DNA of 64,000 bases, taken from Flavipsychrobacter sp. (GTDB lineage Bacteria > Bacteroidota > Bacteroidia > Chitinophagales > Chitinophagaceae). A program made the position numbers and the translations under genes. The DNA lies in NCBI GenBank assembly GCA_031292525.1, contig JARLGY010000037.1, positions 372,001 to 436,000 of the forward strand. The letters are read 5' to 3'. Shown here in pieces: positions 1 to 8,805 of this stretch; positions within the stretch are counted from its first letter, which is position 1; every line of letters starts with the position of its first letter. Below the pieces are notes generated by a model, which had not been told where the DNA came from, searched no databases, and saw only the letters and a list, made by a program, of their open reading frames with translations.

Positions 1-600
1 ACAATCATCGTAGTGATCAGCAACCCAATGGATACTATGACCTACCTTACATTGAAAGCAACAGGCTTGCCCAAGCATCGTGTTATAGGTATGGGAGGTA
101 TACTAGATAGCGCACGCTTTAAAACATACCTGCAAAAAGCACTGGACTGCTCACAAAACGACCTGCATGCCACAGTGATCGGCGGCCATGGCGATACTAC
201 AATGATACCGCTTACAAGGCTGGCTACCATTAACGGCACTCCTGTTAGCAATATGCTGAACGCAGAACAACTGAAGCAAATAGCTGCCGATACTATGGTG
301 GGCGGTGCAACACTTACAAAATTATTAGGCACATCGGCATGGTATGCTCCAGGTGCAGCAGGCGCTGCACTGGTTGAGTCTATCATCCGCAACCAGAAAA
401 AAGTATTTCCATGCTGCGTATCACTTGAAGGTGAATACGGACAGAACGATATATGCCTGGGTGTACCTGTAGTGATAGGCAGCAAAGGCTGGGAAAAAAT
501 AATAGACTACAAGCTGAATGCAGAAGAAACTGCAGAGTTTAACAAGTCTGCAGAGGCTGTACGCAGCATGAACAAAGTGCTGGATACAATAAATGCCTAA
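1..600 (+). CDS. mdh: Malate dehydrogenase, 3' part
   Basis: The open frame runs in from the left edge, so the N-terminal Rossmann half is missing. The enzyme interconverts malate and oxaloacetate with NAD in the TCA cycle, in the cytoplasm. What remains starts at the conserved SNPMD segment. It contains LDSARF with the substrate-binding Arg and GGHGDTT with the catalytic His of the LDH/MDH superfamily, followed by a typical MDH C-terminal helix. A GTG at position 13 is internal and is not a start. The gene ends in its own hairpin terminator. The residues fit an LDH-like MDH rather than lactate dehydrogenase, although the specificity loop lies outside the window. Confidence 0.92.
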   Translation, partial: TIIVVISNPMDTMTYLTLKATGLPKHRVIGMGGILDSARFKTYLQKALDCSQNDLHATVIGGHGDTTMIPLTRLATINGTPVSNMLNAEQLKQIAADTMVGGATLTKLLGTSAWYAPGAAGAALVESIIRNQKKVFPCCVSLEGEYGQNDICLGVPVVIGSKGWEKIIDYKLNAEETAEFNKSAEAVRSMNKVLDTINA

Positions 601-631
601 GCAAAAGGTATAGTAATAAAGATAAAATGGA

Positions 632-664
632 GCCGTCTCAACACAATTGGGGCGGCTTTTATTA
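632..664 (+). terminator. Terminator after mdh
   Basis: An 8-bp stem (632-639 with 649-656, including two G-U pairs) closes a 9-base loop. It is followed by TTTTATTATTAT. It lies 31 bases past the mdh stop. Its GCCGTCTC arm recurs in the hairpins downstream of dnaJ. Confidence 0.75.
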
Positions 665-759
665 TTATAAATACCAAATATCACTAGATGACGCAGCCAC
701 ACAGATATAGAACAACTTATTAAATATAGTTCTACAGCCTATATTTAGGCCGCCATTTT

Positions 760-789
760 TTTGTTTTTCAGAAAATGTTTCTATCTTTC
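760..789 (+). promoter_or_regulatory. Putative Bacteroidota promoter of the DUF6089 gene
   Basis: TTTG at 760-763 is followed, after 18 bases, by TATCTTTC at 782-789. This is one mismatch from the TAnnTTTG -7 consensus of Bacteroidota. It would give a leader of roughly 25 bases before the TTG start at 820. Confidence 0.45.
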
Positions 790-819
790 GGTATCTTCTA
801 TTAACAAAATATTAAGGCT

Positions 820-1680
820 TTGAAACGAATATTACTCTCCTTTGCGCTAATCATACCAATGTGCGTTCAAGCGCAACAACATCATGAAATAGGATTGGAC
901 GTTGGAGTTGCTAATTATTATGGCGATCTGCAGAATAAAGTCTTTCCAAGCTATGGCTATAAACCAACGGCTGGTATTTTCTATAAATATTTCCTCAGTC
1001 CACACGTGGGCCTGCGTTTTGGTGCAAACTATGCTACCGTTACAGCTGCAGACAGCCTATCTGATGTGCCTGCAGACAAAGCGCGTAACTTAAGCTTTAC
1101 ATCTCACATAGTAGAAGTACATGGTGGGCTTGAAATTAACTTCTTACCTATAGACATAGAGAGGATGAAGGTTACGCCATATGTGTTTGGTGGTATAGGC
1201 GCATTCTATTTTAATCCTTATGCACAAGGCCCTGATGGTAGCCGCGTGTTTTTGCGCCCGCTGAGCACAGAAGGCGAAGGCTTGCCACAATATCCAGATC
1301 GCAAACCATATAGCAATATTGCTGTGAGTTTCCCTTTTGGTGGTGGTATGAAATTCCTTATCGGTAAAACACTTGTAGTAACTACTGAACTAGGCTTCCG
1401 TTATACAACTACTGACTACCTAGATGATGTAAGCAAATCATACGTAAACCTGGACACATTATTAACCTACAGAGGTAAGCTGGCGCAGCAAATGTCTTTC
1501 CGCGGCAATAAAGCTGCTAACTGGGATAAGAACTACCCAACGTATACCAACCAGCGCGGCAATAGCAGCCAAAACGACTGGTATTGGTTTGGCAGTGTAG
1601 GTGTTGCTATATACTTCAGAACATTGGGTAATGTAAAGGATTACCTGCAAGGCCGCTGCCCGGTATTCTACTCTAAATAA
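820..1680 (+). CDS. DUF6089 family outer-membrane beta-barrel protein
   Basis: A secreted 286-residue protein with a signal peptide ending near VQAQ (residue 19). It continues as alternating amphipathic strands typical of a small outer-membrane barrel. The opening IGLDVGVANYYGDL and the spacing of YFLSPHVGLRFG fit the DUF6089 family, which is widespread in Bacteroidota. Its molecular role is not known to me. The start is TTG, preceded by AAGG. No in-frame ATG gives a signal peptide, so TTG is the best choice. The gene stands alone between two terminators, so it is probably monocistronic. Confidence 0.8.
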   Translation: MKRILLSFALIIPMCVQAQQHHEIGLDVGVANYYGDLQNKVFPSYGYKPTAGIFYKYFLSPHVGLRFGANYATVTAADSLSDVPADKARNLSFTSHIVEVHGGLEINFLPIDIERMKVTPYVFGGIGAFYFNPYAQGPDGSRVFLRPLSTEGEGLPQYPDRKPYSNIAVSFPFGGGMKFLIGKTLVVTTELGFRYTTTDYLDDVSKSYVNLDTLLTYRGKLAQQMSFRGNKAANWDKNYPTYTNQRGNSSQNDWYWFGSVGVAIYFRTLGNVKDYLQGRCPVFYSK

Positions 1681-1697
1681 TTAACCCCCTTTTCTAT

Positions 1698-1735
1698 AAA
1701 GAAGAAGGCTGCCCATATGAGCAGCCTTCTTCTTT
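1698..1735. terminator. Bidirectional hairpin between DUF6089 gene and histidine kinase
   Basis: A perfect 15-bp stem (1698-1712 with 1721-1735) has an 8-base loop. AAAG and CTTT flanks give U-rich runs on both strands. It can end the barrel gene on the plus strand and the kinase gene on the minus strand. Confidence 0.8.
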
Positions 1736-1895
1736 ATATGTAAATGATAATTTTGCTTTCTAGCCGAATTAAATGTCAAACAACTGATGCCTGAATTTTA
1801 TAGACATCAATATCCATACCTATTCTTTTCTTTGTCCAAACGGCTAACACAGTAGCAATTTTATTGGGCTTTTATATTGTGGTGATTCATTATCC

Positions 1896-3911
1896 CTAAA
1901 CTGGCAATTCCACATAAAAAGTAGTTCCATCTCCCGTTTTACTTTCAAACCATATCCGGCCGCCGTGCGCTTCAACAATTTGTTTTGATATCGCTAGTCC
2001 TAACCCGAACGACTGTTCCCCTGACGTCCCAGACCTTTTTGCCTCCGTAAACATATCAAATATTTTATCTCGCATTTTTTCCGGTATACCAATCCCATGA
2101 TCTTTTACTGAAATGACTACATTTTCTGGTTTTTCAATAAGTTGAACAGAGATTGTACTATTGTTGGGGCTGAACTTAATGGCATTTGCAATCAGATTGC
2201 TAACTACCCGCCAAAGCTTCTCGCGGTTGGCAGAAACAATCAATGGTATTGCCTGCAAGTCAATACGCTGCCCCTTTTCATCAGCTTTAAAGCGAAGCAG
2301 ATCAACACAATAATGCAGCAGTTTTAAAAGATCTACCGGCTCTTTCACCAATTCTTCCATTCGGGTATTTACCTGTAGCAGTTGGCTAATCAGTTCTATT
2401 GAACTTTCTCCTGCAGTTTTTATCAGATCCAGCATTTCCTTATCTTCATCAGAGCGTTCCTGAGCCTCTAACATAAGGGTAGCAAGAGAATACATAGCCC
2501 CAACAGGGCTACGTAAATCATGGGCTACTATCTTCATCATTTTCGTATTTTCTTCCTGGCTTTGCTCAAGCGCTACAAGTGCATTTTTTAATTGGGTATT
2601 TTGCTCGGTGATAACCCGATTAATTTTCCTGTTGTTCTGGTTATTTTTATATAATGAGATGAAAAAAATAATGAGTATAAATGCACCAGCAGAGATGCCC
2701 AATATCCAAATATTTTTCCCTTTGATCTGGTTTTCCTGTTTGGTGATCGTCAACTGATTTTTGGTGATCATTAGTTGACTTTGGATAAGCTTTGCATCTT
2801 TTTCAGCAGTACGATATTTAAGCTCAAGCTGACTGATCATTCGCATGCTATTTTTAATTTCCACGCTATCTTTTAACGTAATAAGCTTCTTCCCATACTC
2901 ATATGCTCGCTTGTAGTTTCCAGTCTCTGAATAAATATCCGATAAGTACTGGTAACTAAAAATAATATCTCTCGATATGTTTAATTGTTGTGCGGTTTTT
3001 AATGATTGTAAAAAATAATACTCTGCCTTTTTATAATTCTTCAATTTGTAATAGATACTTGCTAGCGTAGATATTTCCCCATTCTGAACTACAGGATCTT
3101 TTTGAACATTTAATCCAATGTCTTTAATGATACATGCTAATGCTTCCTGGGGTTCGTTGGCCATTAGATAGGCGTTTGCCAGGTTATTTAGCGCTGCATC
3201 AGCTACATTGGGAAGCTTTTCTTTCTCCGCAAGTATCAAAGCCTGATTATAATAGACCAAGCTTTGTTTTATGTTACTATCAATTAGATATAGATTCCCT
3301 TTGTTGACCAATATGTTCCCAAGTATATAGTAGTTCCTATATTGAATTGCAGACTTTTCCCCCTTATCCAGGTAATACAATATCTTCTTTGTAAGGTTGA
3401 TTTTTTTTGAATCTTGAAGAGTAAGGAATAACGTACTTATATTGTTATAGTTACTAGGAAGATCTATGCATAGAGGTAACGATTCACCTATGTTTATGGC
3501 ATTATAATAATAACTTGTAGCCTGCTCATACTCGCCTTTAGTGCTGTAAATAGCAGCTAGCGCACCGTAAATAATAGGTAAAGCAGTACGAAATTGGCCA
3601 GAACGGCTGCATACAATAGCTGCCTGCTGAAAAATCTGTAAATACAATTCACCATTACGTGTTTTAATGTACAAATTTGACAGGCCTCTTAATGAGGTAT
3701 CGACACCATTTGAAAAATTCATTTTTTCACTGGCATACAACGCGTTTTGAAAATAAGTAAACGCTTGTTGAGGATTTGTCTTTTCTAATTTAGTTGCGAG
3801 GGTTATGGTATCTCTTATGTGAAGTATGCCTATCGAGAAGCTATCTATAACCTGGGCATGTACTGATTCAGTAACGAAAATTAAAAATAATATTATTTTT
3901 AATGCTTTCAT
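1896..3911 (-). CDS. TPR-domain sensor histidine kinase (orphan)
   Basis: A 671-residue membrane kinase. Residues 1-20 form a signal peptide ending in VHAQ. About residues 35-380 are tandem TPR-like helices forming a periplasmic sensor. A coiled linker is followed by one membrane helix near 405-425. The catalytic part has the H-box HDLRSP (His464), the N-box with Asn576, DHGIG (604-608) and GLGLA (636-640), as in classic HisKA/HATPase kinases. No response regulator is adjacent, so the partner is unknown. Proteins of this layout are common in Bacteroidota, and their ligands are mostly undefined. A 24-kDa shadow frame on the other strand was discarded. Confidence 0.9.
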   Translation of the reverse strand: MKALKIILFLIFVTESVHAQVIDSFSIGILHIRDTITLATKLEKTNPQQAFTYFQNALYASEKMNFSNGVDTSLRGLSNLYIKTRNGELYLQIFQQAAIVCSRSGQFRTALPIIYGALAAIYSTKGEYEQATSYYYNAINIGESLPLCIDLPSNYNNISTLFLTLQDSKKINLTKKILYYLDKGEKSAIQYRNYYILGNILVNKGNLYLIDSNIKQSLVYYNQALILAEKEKLPNVADAALNNLANAYLMANEPQEALACIIKDIGLNVQKDPVVQNGEISTLASIYYKLKNYKKAEYYFLQSLKTAQQLNISRDIIFSYQYLSDIYSETGNYKRAYEYGKKLITLKDSVEIKNSMRMISQLELKYRTAEKDAKLIQSQLMITKNQLTITKQENQIKGKNIWILGISAGAFILIIFFISLYKNNQNNRKINRVITEQNTQLKNALVALEQSQEENTKMMKIVAHDLRSPVGAMYSLATLMLEAQERSDEDKEMLDLIKTAGESSIELISQLLQVNTRMEELVKEPVDLLKLLHYCVDLLRFKADEKGQRIDLQAIPLIVSANREKLWRVVSNLIANAIKFSPNNSTISVQLIEKPENVVISVKDHGIGIPEKMRDKIFDMFTEAKRSGTSGEQSFGLGLAISKQIVEAHGGRIWFESKTGDGTTFYVELPV

Positions 3912-4237
3912 TTAAAAAAATCTATTTTTAAAAAAGACAAAACAACCTGTTATTAACTTTATGTTTGTTAACATAATCAAATATACAGGTCATGGTTTAA
4001 TTGTTCTTTTTGTTAAGATATAACTATTACTCAGATTATTATAAGAATCTGAGTAATAGAATTCAAAAAGTATGAATTAATATCTTGAGAGTGGACGGGT
4101 GAATTGCTTCCCAAATGAAACCCTTTTTATAACTACAAAAGATGTTGGAATAGCCAATAACCATCTAAATCTTCCTAACTCGCTATCTACAGGCTATACA
4201 TGCTAACTGTAATCTTTTATCGGAGAGAACCCACGCA
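3912..4237. other. Intergenic region between histidine kinase and tag
   Basis: This AT-rich 326-bp gap has no convincing gene. It holds a candidate -7 box for the kinase (TATATTTG on the minus strand, 3978-3985, no good -33 partner) and a strong stem-loop at 4024-4059. I see nothing else. Confidence 0.6.
4024..4059. terminator. Stem-loop downstream of tag
   Basis: A perfect 14-bp stem (4024-4037 with 4046-4059) closes an 8-base loop. It lies about 180 bases past the tag stop on the minus strand. The U-tract is poor, so it may be a terminator or a transcript-end stabiliser. Confidence 0.5.
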
Positions 4238-4807
4238 CTATTTCTGTCCATGCCGGTAACATGTTACTAAATGATCATTTACCATACCAGCTGCCTGCAT
4301 AAAAGCATAGCATATGGTTGACCCTGTAAATTTGAATCCACGTTTCTGCAGGTCTTTGCTCATAGCATCAGACTCCGCAGTTTTTGCCGGGATCTGGCTT
4401 GTAGATGTGCGTTTGCCATCAATAGTTTTGTGGCCTGTAAACTGCCAAATATATTTATCAAAAGAGCCAAATTCCTTTTGTACGTCTATGAACAGCCGGG
4501 CATTATTAACTGCTGTTACAATCTTTTGCCTGTGGCGGATGATGCCGGCATCCAAAACTAATTCTTCAATTTTCTCATCTGTAAATTTTGCCACTTTTGC
4601 TACATCAAAATTGGCAAATGCCTTGCGGAAATTTTCGCGTTTATGGAGAATAGTTTTCCAGCTGAGACCCGCCTGGAAAGCGTCGAGGATCATAAACTCA
4701 AACAGCTTCTTGTCGTCATGAAGGGGTACGCCCCATTCCTCATCATGATACTGCTGCATCAATGCGTCTTCTCCGGGCCATGTGCATCTTACGGGTTCTT
4801 TTTCCAT
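4238..4807 (-). CDS. tag: DNA-3-methyladenine glycosylase I
   Basis: Excises 3-methyladenine from alkylated DNA, the first step of base-excision repair. The 189-residue length is normal for the Tag family. It shows the N-terminal RCTW..., EEWG and FQAGLSW segments. Glu37 lies in the substrate pocket. A zinc site can be traced to Cys8, His21, His179 and Cys183, matching the ligands known for E. coli Tag. The gene is monocistronic, with 237 bp of repeat-bearing DNA separating it from hisS. Confidence 0.95.
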   Translation of the reverse strand: MEKEPVRCTWPGEDALMQQYHDEEWGVPLHDDKKLFEFMILDAFQAGLSWKTILHKRENFRKAFANFDVAKVAKFTDEKIEELVLDAGIIRHRQKIVTAVNNARLFIDVQKEFGSFDKYIWQFTGHKTIDGKRTSTSQIPAKTAESDAMSKDLQKRGFKFTGSTICYAFMQAAGMVNDHLVTCYRHGQK

Positions 4808-4894
4808 ATTATATTATTTAAAAATAAAGCCTGAGAATGGAGGATAAACCACCAAGTATTCGAAACCTTTTTTTACAAACCTGCCCACATTGCC

Positions 4895-4968
4895 TTACTT
4901 TCTTTTGCATGCCCAAAAGAAAGTAACAAAGAAAAAGGCAGTCGGCAGCTATGACAGCTGCAGCCGAC
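4895..4968. repeat. Double inverted repeat between tag and hisS
   Basis: Two adjacent palindromes. The first is a 13-bp perfect stem (4895-4907 with 4914-4926, 6-base loop) of TTACTTTCTTTTG type. The second is a nested structure at 4941-4968, with outer arms GTCGGC/GCCGAC and inner arms GCAGCT/AGCTGC. They sit downstream of the hisS stop. They could terminate hisS but look more like a mobile intergenic repeat of the REP type. Confidence 0.6.
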
Positions 4969-5044
4969 GCGGCTTTGTGCAAGCAGCAGTACTACTGTTC
5001 TGCCAGACTAAACAATTCTACCTCATAATAGCTACTCAAAATTA

Positions 5045-6439
5045 TTAATGTCCCTTAATTGTATCTATACAATCATTTATTGACATCAGTTTCTGCTCAC
5101 CGGTTACGTAGTTCTTCAGGCTCACCTTTTGTTGTTCCCGCTCTTCTGTACCCGGCAGTATCACATATACCGTATTTCGCTTGTTGGCATACTTCATTTG
5201 CTTATCAAACTTTACAGCATCAGGGTAAACCTCAGCAGCTATGCCTGCTGCACGCAATTGTTTGAGCACTTCAAGGGCATACAGTTCATTTTCACCACCA
5301 AAGTTGATGATGATGACCTGTGTGCCTGCAACCAACTGTGGAGGGAATAGGTTGAGTTCTTTTATAACATCGTAAATACGATCTATACCGAAAGACACAC
5401 CTACCCCTGATAACCCCTTCAGGCCAAACAAGCCGGTAAGATCATCGTACCGGCCGCCGCCACCAATGCTGCCCATTTGCACGGCACGGCAAGCCACTTC
5501 AACTATTACACCTGTATAATAGTTTAATCCTCTTGCAAGGCTTATGTCCACCTCTATAGTTGCGGTCCACTCAGCAAGTTTTAGTTTATCATAATAGGCC
5601 AATGTTTGTTCCAGTTCTTTTATGCCTTCAAGCCCGGTTGCACTACTCTTCATTATATCTTTTAGTGCAGTCAGTTTCTCCAGGTTATCACCTTTTACGT
5701 TGATCACTTTTTCTATCTGCGCAATGCCTGTATCGGCAACGCCACGCTGTTGCAGTTCTGCAACCACTCCAATCCATCCTATCTTATCCAACTTATCCAA
5801 TGCTATGGTTATCTCCATCATCAACTCTGGGGCATTGCAAATTTCTGCAAGGCCAGCCAATAGTTTGCGGCTGTTGATCTTTATAGCTACCTGGGGCAAA
5901 CCCAATTGATAGAACGCAGACTGGTAAATACACAGCAACTCGGCCTCGTTAATAAGTGATGTGCTGCCGACCACATCAGCATCGCACTGCCAGAACTCAC
6001 GGTAACGGCCCTTTTGTGGCCTGTCAGCACGCCATACAGGCTGCATCTGGTAACGCCTGAAGGGGAACGTAAGTTCGTTCTGATGCATCACCACATAACG
6101 GGCAAATGGTATGGTAAGGTCGTAGCGCAACGCACGCTCTGTAACCACAGGAGATGAGTATGGTTTGGCTAATAATTTAGCCCATTCAGCTGATAATTTT
6201 TCTTTGTCGGCATCCTTCTTTTCATGCAAGCCGTTATTAAGCACTTTAAATATCAAGCGGTCACCTTCTTCACCGTATTTACCGGTAAGGGTTACCAGGT
6301 TTTCCATAGTTGGTGTTTCCAACGGCTGGAACCCATAATTCTCAAATATAGTACGTAGTGTGCCCAAAATATATTGACGCTTCCTAACTTCCTCTGGCGA
6401 AAAATCGCGCATACCCTGCGGTATGGATGGTTTTGACAT
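5045..6439 (-). CDS. hisS: Histidyl-tRNA synthetase
   Basis: Charges tRNA-His with histidine in the cytoplasm. The 464-residue class II synthetase begins with the typical PQGMRDFSPEE segment. It carries ERALRYDLTIPFARY (motif 2 region), the histidine-binding ARGLNYYTG and GGGRYDDL motifs, and motif 3 as GVSFGIDRI. A C-terminal anticodon-binding domain follows (VIIINFGGENE onward). It starts 5 bases after the phosphatase gene on the same strand, so the two are probably co-transcribed. Confidence 0.97.
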   Translation of the reverse strand: MSKPSIPQGMRDFSPEEVRKRQYILGTLRTIFENYGFQPLETPTMENLVTLTGKYGEEGDRLIFKVLNNGLHEKKDADKEKLSAEWAKLLAKPYSSPVVTERALRYDLTIPFARYVVMHQNELTFPFRRYQMQPVWRADRPQKGRYREFWQCDADVVGSTSLINEAELLCIYQSAFYQLGLPQVAIKINSRKLLAGLAEICNAPELMMEITIALDKLDKIGWIGVVAELQQRGVADTGIAQIEKVINVKGDNLEKLTALKDIMKSSATGLEGIKELEQTLAYYDKLKLAEWTATIEVDISLARGLNYYTGVIVEVACRAVQMGSIGGGGRYDDLTGLFGLKGLSGVGVSFGIDRIYDVIKELNLFPPQLVAGTQVIIINFGGENELYALEVLKQLRAAGIAAEVYPDAVKFDKQMKYANKRNTVYVILPGTEEREQQKVSLKNYVTGEQKLMSINDCIDTIKGH

Positions 6440-6444
6440 AGTTT

Positions 6445-6897
6445 CTATTTGTACTTTTTTATTATTGCATCACACGCTCTGTCTATCAGGTCATATACCT
6501 GCTTATATCCAGCTTCAGGGCCATACCATGGATCTGGTACAGATTGATTTATCCCTTCCAGTTCGTTCAGGAAATAATCCACATTACTTAGATCTGCACC
6601 TTTACCGGTAATATTCTTTATCTCCTGATAGACATCACCAGCCATGGCGTATATCTTATCAAATCGCTGCAGGTCTTCTTTTACAAACTTCCTTGCACGT
6701 TGCATAGATATGTCTACATTATTTGATAAACATATTTTCTGTGAAAACTGGTGTGGGGCCTCACCTATATGGTATGACTCTGTACCTGCAGAATCAACGG
6801 TCCAGTCCAGCTTGTTTTTCAATATCTTGTCTTTCATCAGACCTTCGGCAATAGGCGATCTGCATATGTTACCGAGGCAAACCATTAATATACGCAT
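6445..6897 (-). CDS. Low-molecular-weight protein tyrosine phosphatase
   Basis: A 150-residue phosphatase with the P-loop CLGNICRS at residues 7-14 (nucleophile Cys7, Arg13) and the general acid Asp122 in VPDPWYG. Bacterial members dephosphorylate tyrosine kinases of polysaccharide export or other proteins. A glycosyltransferase is divergently transcribed 112 bp away, which would fit a polysaccharide role, but the operon partner is hisS. The substrate is therefore unknown. A minus-strand TAGTTTTG at 6914-6921 is a plausible promoter. Confidence 0.92.
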   Translation of the reverse strand: MRILMVCLGNICRSPIAEGLMKDKILKNKLDWTVDSAGTESYHIGEAPHQFSQKICLSNNVDISMQRARKFVKEDLQRFDKIYAMAGDVYQEIKNITGKGADLSNVDYFLNELEGINQSVPDPWYGPEAGYKQVYDLIDRACDAIIKKYK

Positions 6898-6913
6898 GTT
6901 GAATAAACGAAAG

Positions 6914-6921
6914 CAAAACTA
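6914..6921 (-). promoter_or_regulatory. Putative -7 box for phosphatase-hisS
   Basis: On the minus strand this reads TAGTTTTG, a full match to TAnnTTTG, 16 bases before the phosphatase ATG. The nearest TTG upstream is 26 bases away, so the -33 element is weak. Confidence 0.4.
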
Positions 6922-7009
6922 TAGAAAAGTGTTGTAGAATATTAAAACAATGCTAAACCTAAAACGTAACTTTAAATTATAACAAATGAAGCAGTATTTT
7001 TAATACCTC

Positions 7010-8140
7010 ATGTCGCACCAAAACTGCAATATATTAAGCATTGCACCCTATCGAATATTACCACCAAGCAGCGGCGGCCATTTGGGTATTGTTTACGTAC
7101 ACCACTATTTGGGCAAGCTTTGCCAGGACCATGTTGTAAGCACCGTAGATAATAGCAGCGCGGACGATTATGCTTTTCAGCTCTACAACGTTTTCCCTGA
7201 AACCCCCAAACGGTACTTGCCTTTTTATAAATTCAATGAGCTAAAGGCTATAGCTCAAAAATATGATGTAAACTATATCTACTGCGATCATCCCTATATG
7301 GCCCCAACGGCCATGGCGCTATCGCGCAAGCTGAAAATACCGTGGTTTTTAAGAAGTCATAATATAGAAGCAGAACGGTTTAGAACTTTTGGCAAAAAGT
7401 GGTGGCCTGTAATGAAGATCTTTGAGCGCTTTGCTATGCGGCAGGCAAGTGGTAACTTTTTCATTACCCCAGAAGATATGCAATGGGCGCAGGCAAACTA
7501 TGGAGTAAGCCCGGCTAAAAGCCATCTTGTACCCTATGGCACAACCCTAGATAAGGCGCCAACCGGGCACGATGCCGCTAAAAAAGATATTGCTGCTACT
7601 TTGAAAATAAATGCCGGCATACCCTGGTTGTATTTTTTAGGCGCGCTTGACTACCTTCCTAACACACAGGCAGTAGCGTATATACTGGATGAGATAATGC
7701 CTCGCCTAAATAAAAACAACTTGCAATACCAGGTAATAGTGGCGGGTAAAGGATTGAATGACGACCTGAAGAAACGCATTGAAAATACGCCCAATATTTT
7801 ATACACCGGTTTTATACCCGACCTTAACCAACTGCTAAAAGCCTGCGACATTATGCTGAACCCAGTGATACTAGGCGGTGGCATAAAAACAAAAGCAATA
7901 GAAGCACTGGGTTATAACAAAATAGTGGTAAGTGCGCAAAGCGGCGCTGCGGGGCTGGTACCAGAGGTATGCGGCGACAACCTGCTCGTATCGCCAGACC
8001 ATGATTGGGATGCATTTACCACAGACGTGATAAAAGCTGCAGGTATGCATGCAGAGATACCAAAGACGTTTTACGACATGTACTATTGGGGTAACATTGC
8101 CCGGAATATACTGGCTATACTGAAAGGATATAACCGCTAG
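7010..8140 (+). CDS. Glycosyltransferase family 4 protein
   Basis: A 376-residue GT-B type transferase. The N-terminal domain has the glycine-rich acceptor loop PSSGGHLG near residue 25 and a conserved LRSHNIE. The C-terminal nucleotide-sugar domain shows FLGALDYLPNTQ, VAGKG and NPVILGGGIKTKAIEAL, with the family's acidic position replaced by a glycine-rich loop followed by KTKAIEA. Proteins like this transfer a sugar to a lipid or glycan. Donor and acceptor cannot be told from the sequence. It overlaps the convergent DUF4159 gene by 4 bases at the stops. Confidence 0.88.
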   Translation: MSHQNCNILSIAPYRILPPSSGGHLGIVYVHHYLGKLCQDHVVSTVDNSSADDYAFQLYNVFPETPKRYLPFYKFNELKAIAQKYDVNYIYCDHPYMAPTAMALSRKLKIPWFLRSHNIEAERFRTFGKKWWPVMKIFERFAMRQASGNFFITPEDMQWAQANYGVSPAKSHLVPYGTTLDKAPTGHDAAKKDIAATLKINAGIPWLYFLGALDYLPNTQAVAYILDEIMPRLNKNNLQYQVIVAGKGLNDDLKKRIENTPNILYTGFIPDLNQLLKACDIMLNPVILGGGIKTKAIEALGYNKIVVSAQSGAAGLVPEVCGDNLLVSPDHDWDAFTTDVIKAAGMHAEIPKTFYDMYYWGNIARNILAILKGYNR

Positions 8141-8805
8141 CTTCCACTGTTATCAAAAGCGTATTGTACGAGGTTTGCGCCCATTTCCAGCGCCTGCACA
8201 TGCTTTTCGGGGAGGTCGCGATGCACATCAAAATCTTCCCAGCCATCCCCAAGGTCAGTTTCGTAACTGTAGAAGCATACCAGCCGGCCTTTGTATATCA
8301 GGCCATAACCTTTAGGTGGTTTACCGTCGTGCTCATGTATTTTTGGCAGGCCATTGGTAAATGTAAACTTTTGGTGGTATATGGGATGCGAAAAAGGAAG
8401 TTCAACCAGCTCAAGGTCGGGGAATACCTTTTTTAGTGCCGGACGCACATAAGGATCTAGCCCGTAGTTATCATCTATATGCAGGAAACCACCACCCTGT
8501 AGGTACTTACGCAGGTTTTGGGCTTCATCGTCTGTAAGCGCCCAACGGCCATGTCCCGTCATGTGGATGAAGGGATAATTGAAAATATCCGGGCTTCCAA
8601 CTTCTACCTCTGCCTGCCGGGTATCAAAGCTGGTATGCAATTGCTGGTTGCAAAAAGCAGCCAGGTTGGGTAGCGATGTGGGATTTGCATACCAGTCGCC
8701 ACCACCGCTATATATCAATAGCGCCAACTTCATTTGCGCATGCACCACCATGTTGCAAATTAGTAGCGCACCCAACAACAACACCTTATATCCTTTGTTA
8801 CCCAT
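8137..8805 (-). CDS. DUF4159 domain-containing secreted protein
   Basis: A 222-residue protein with a signal peptide ending at VVHAQ (about residue 24) followed by one DUF4159 domain. Recognisable parts are MTGHGRWALTDDEAQNLRKYL, GGGFLHIDDNYG and ELPFSHPIYHQKF. The fold resembles a glutamine-amidotransferase-like or flavodoxin-like sandwich in related proteins. Its activity is unknown to me. The start overlaps the rsmE stop by 8 bases, so it is translated as the second gene of an rsmE operon. Confidence 0.88.
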   Translation of the reverse strand: MGNKGYKVLLLGALLICNMVVHAQMKLALLIYSGGGDWYANPTSLPNLAAFCNQQLHTSFDTRQAEVEVGSPDIFNYPFIHMTGHGRWALTDDEAQNLRKYLQGGGFLHIDDNYGLDPYVRPALKKVFPDLELVELPFSHPIYHQKFTFTNGLPKIHEHDGKPPKGYGLIYKGRLVCFYSYETDLGDGWEDFDVHRDLPEKHVQALEMGANLVQYAFDNSGS

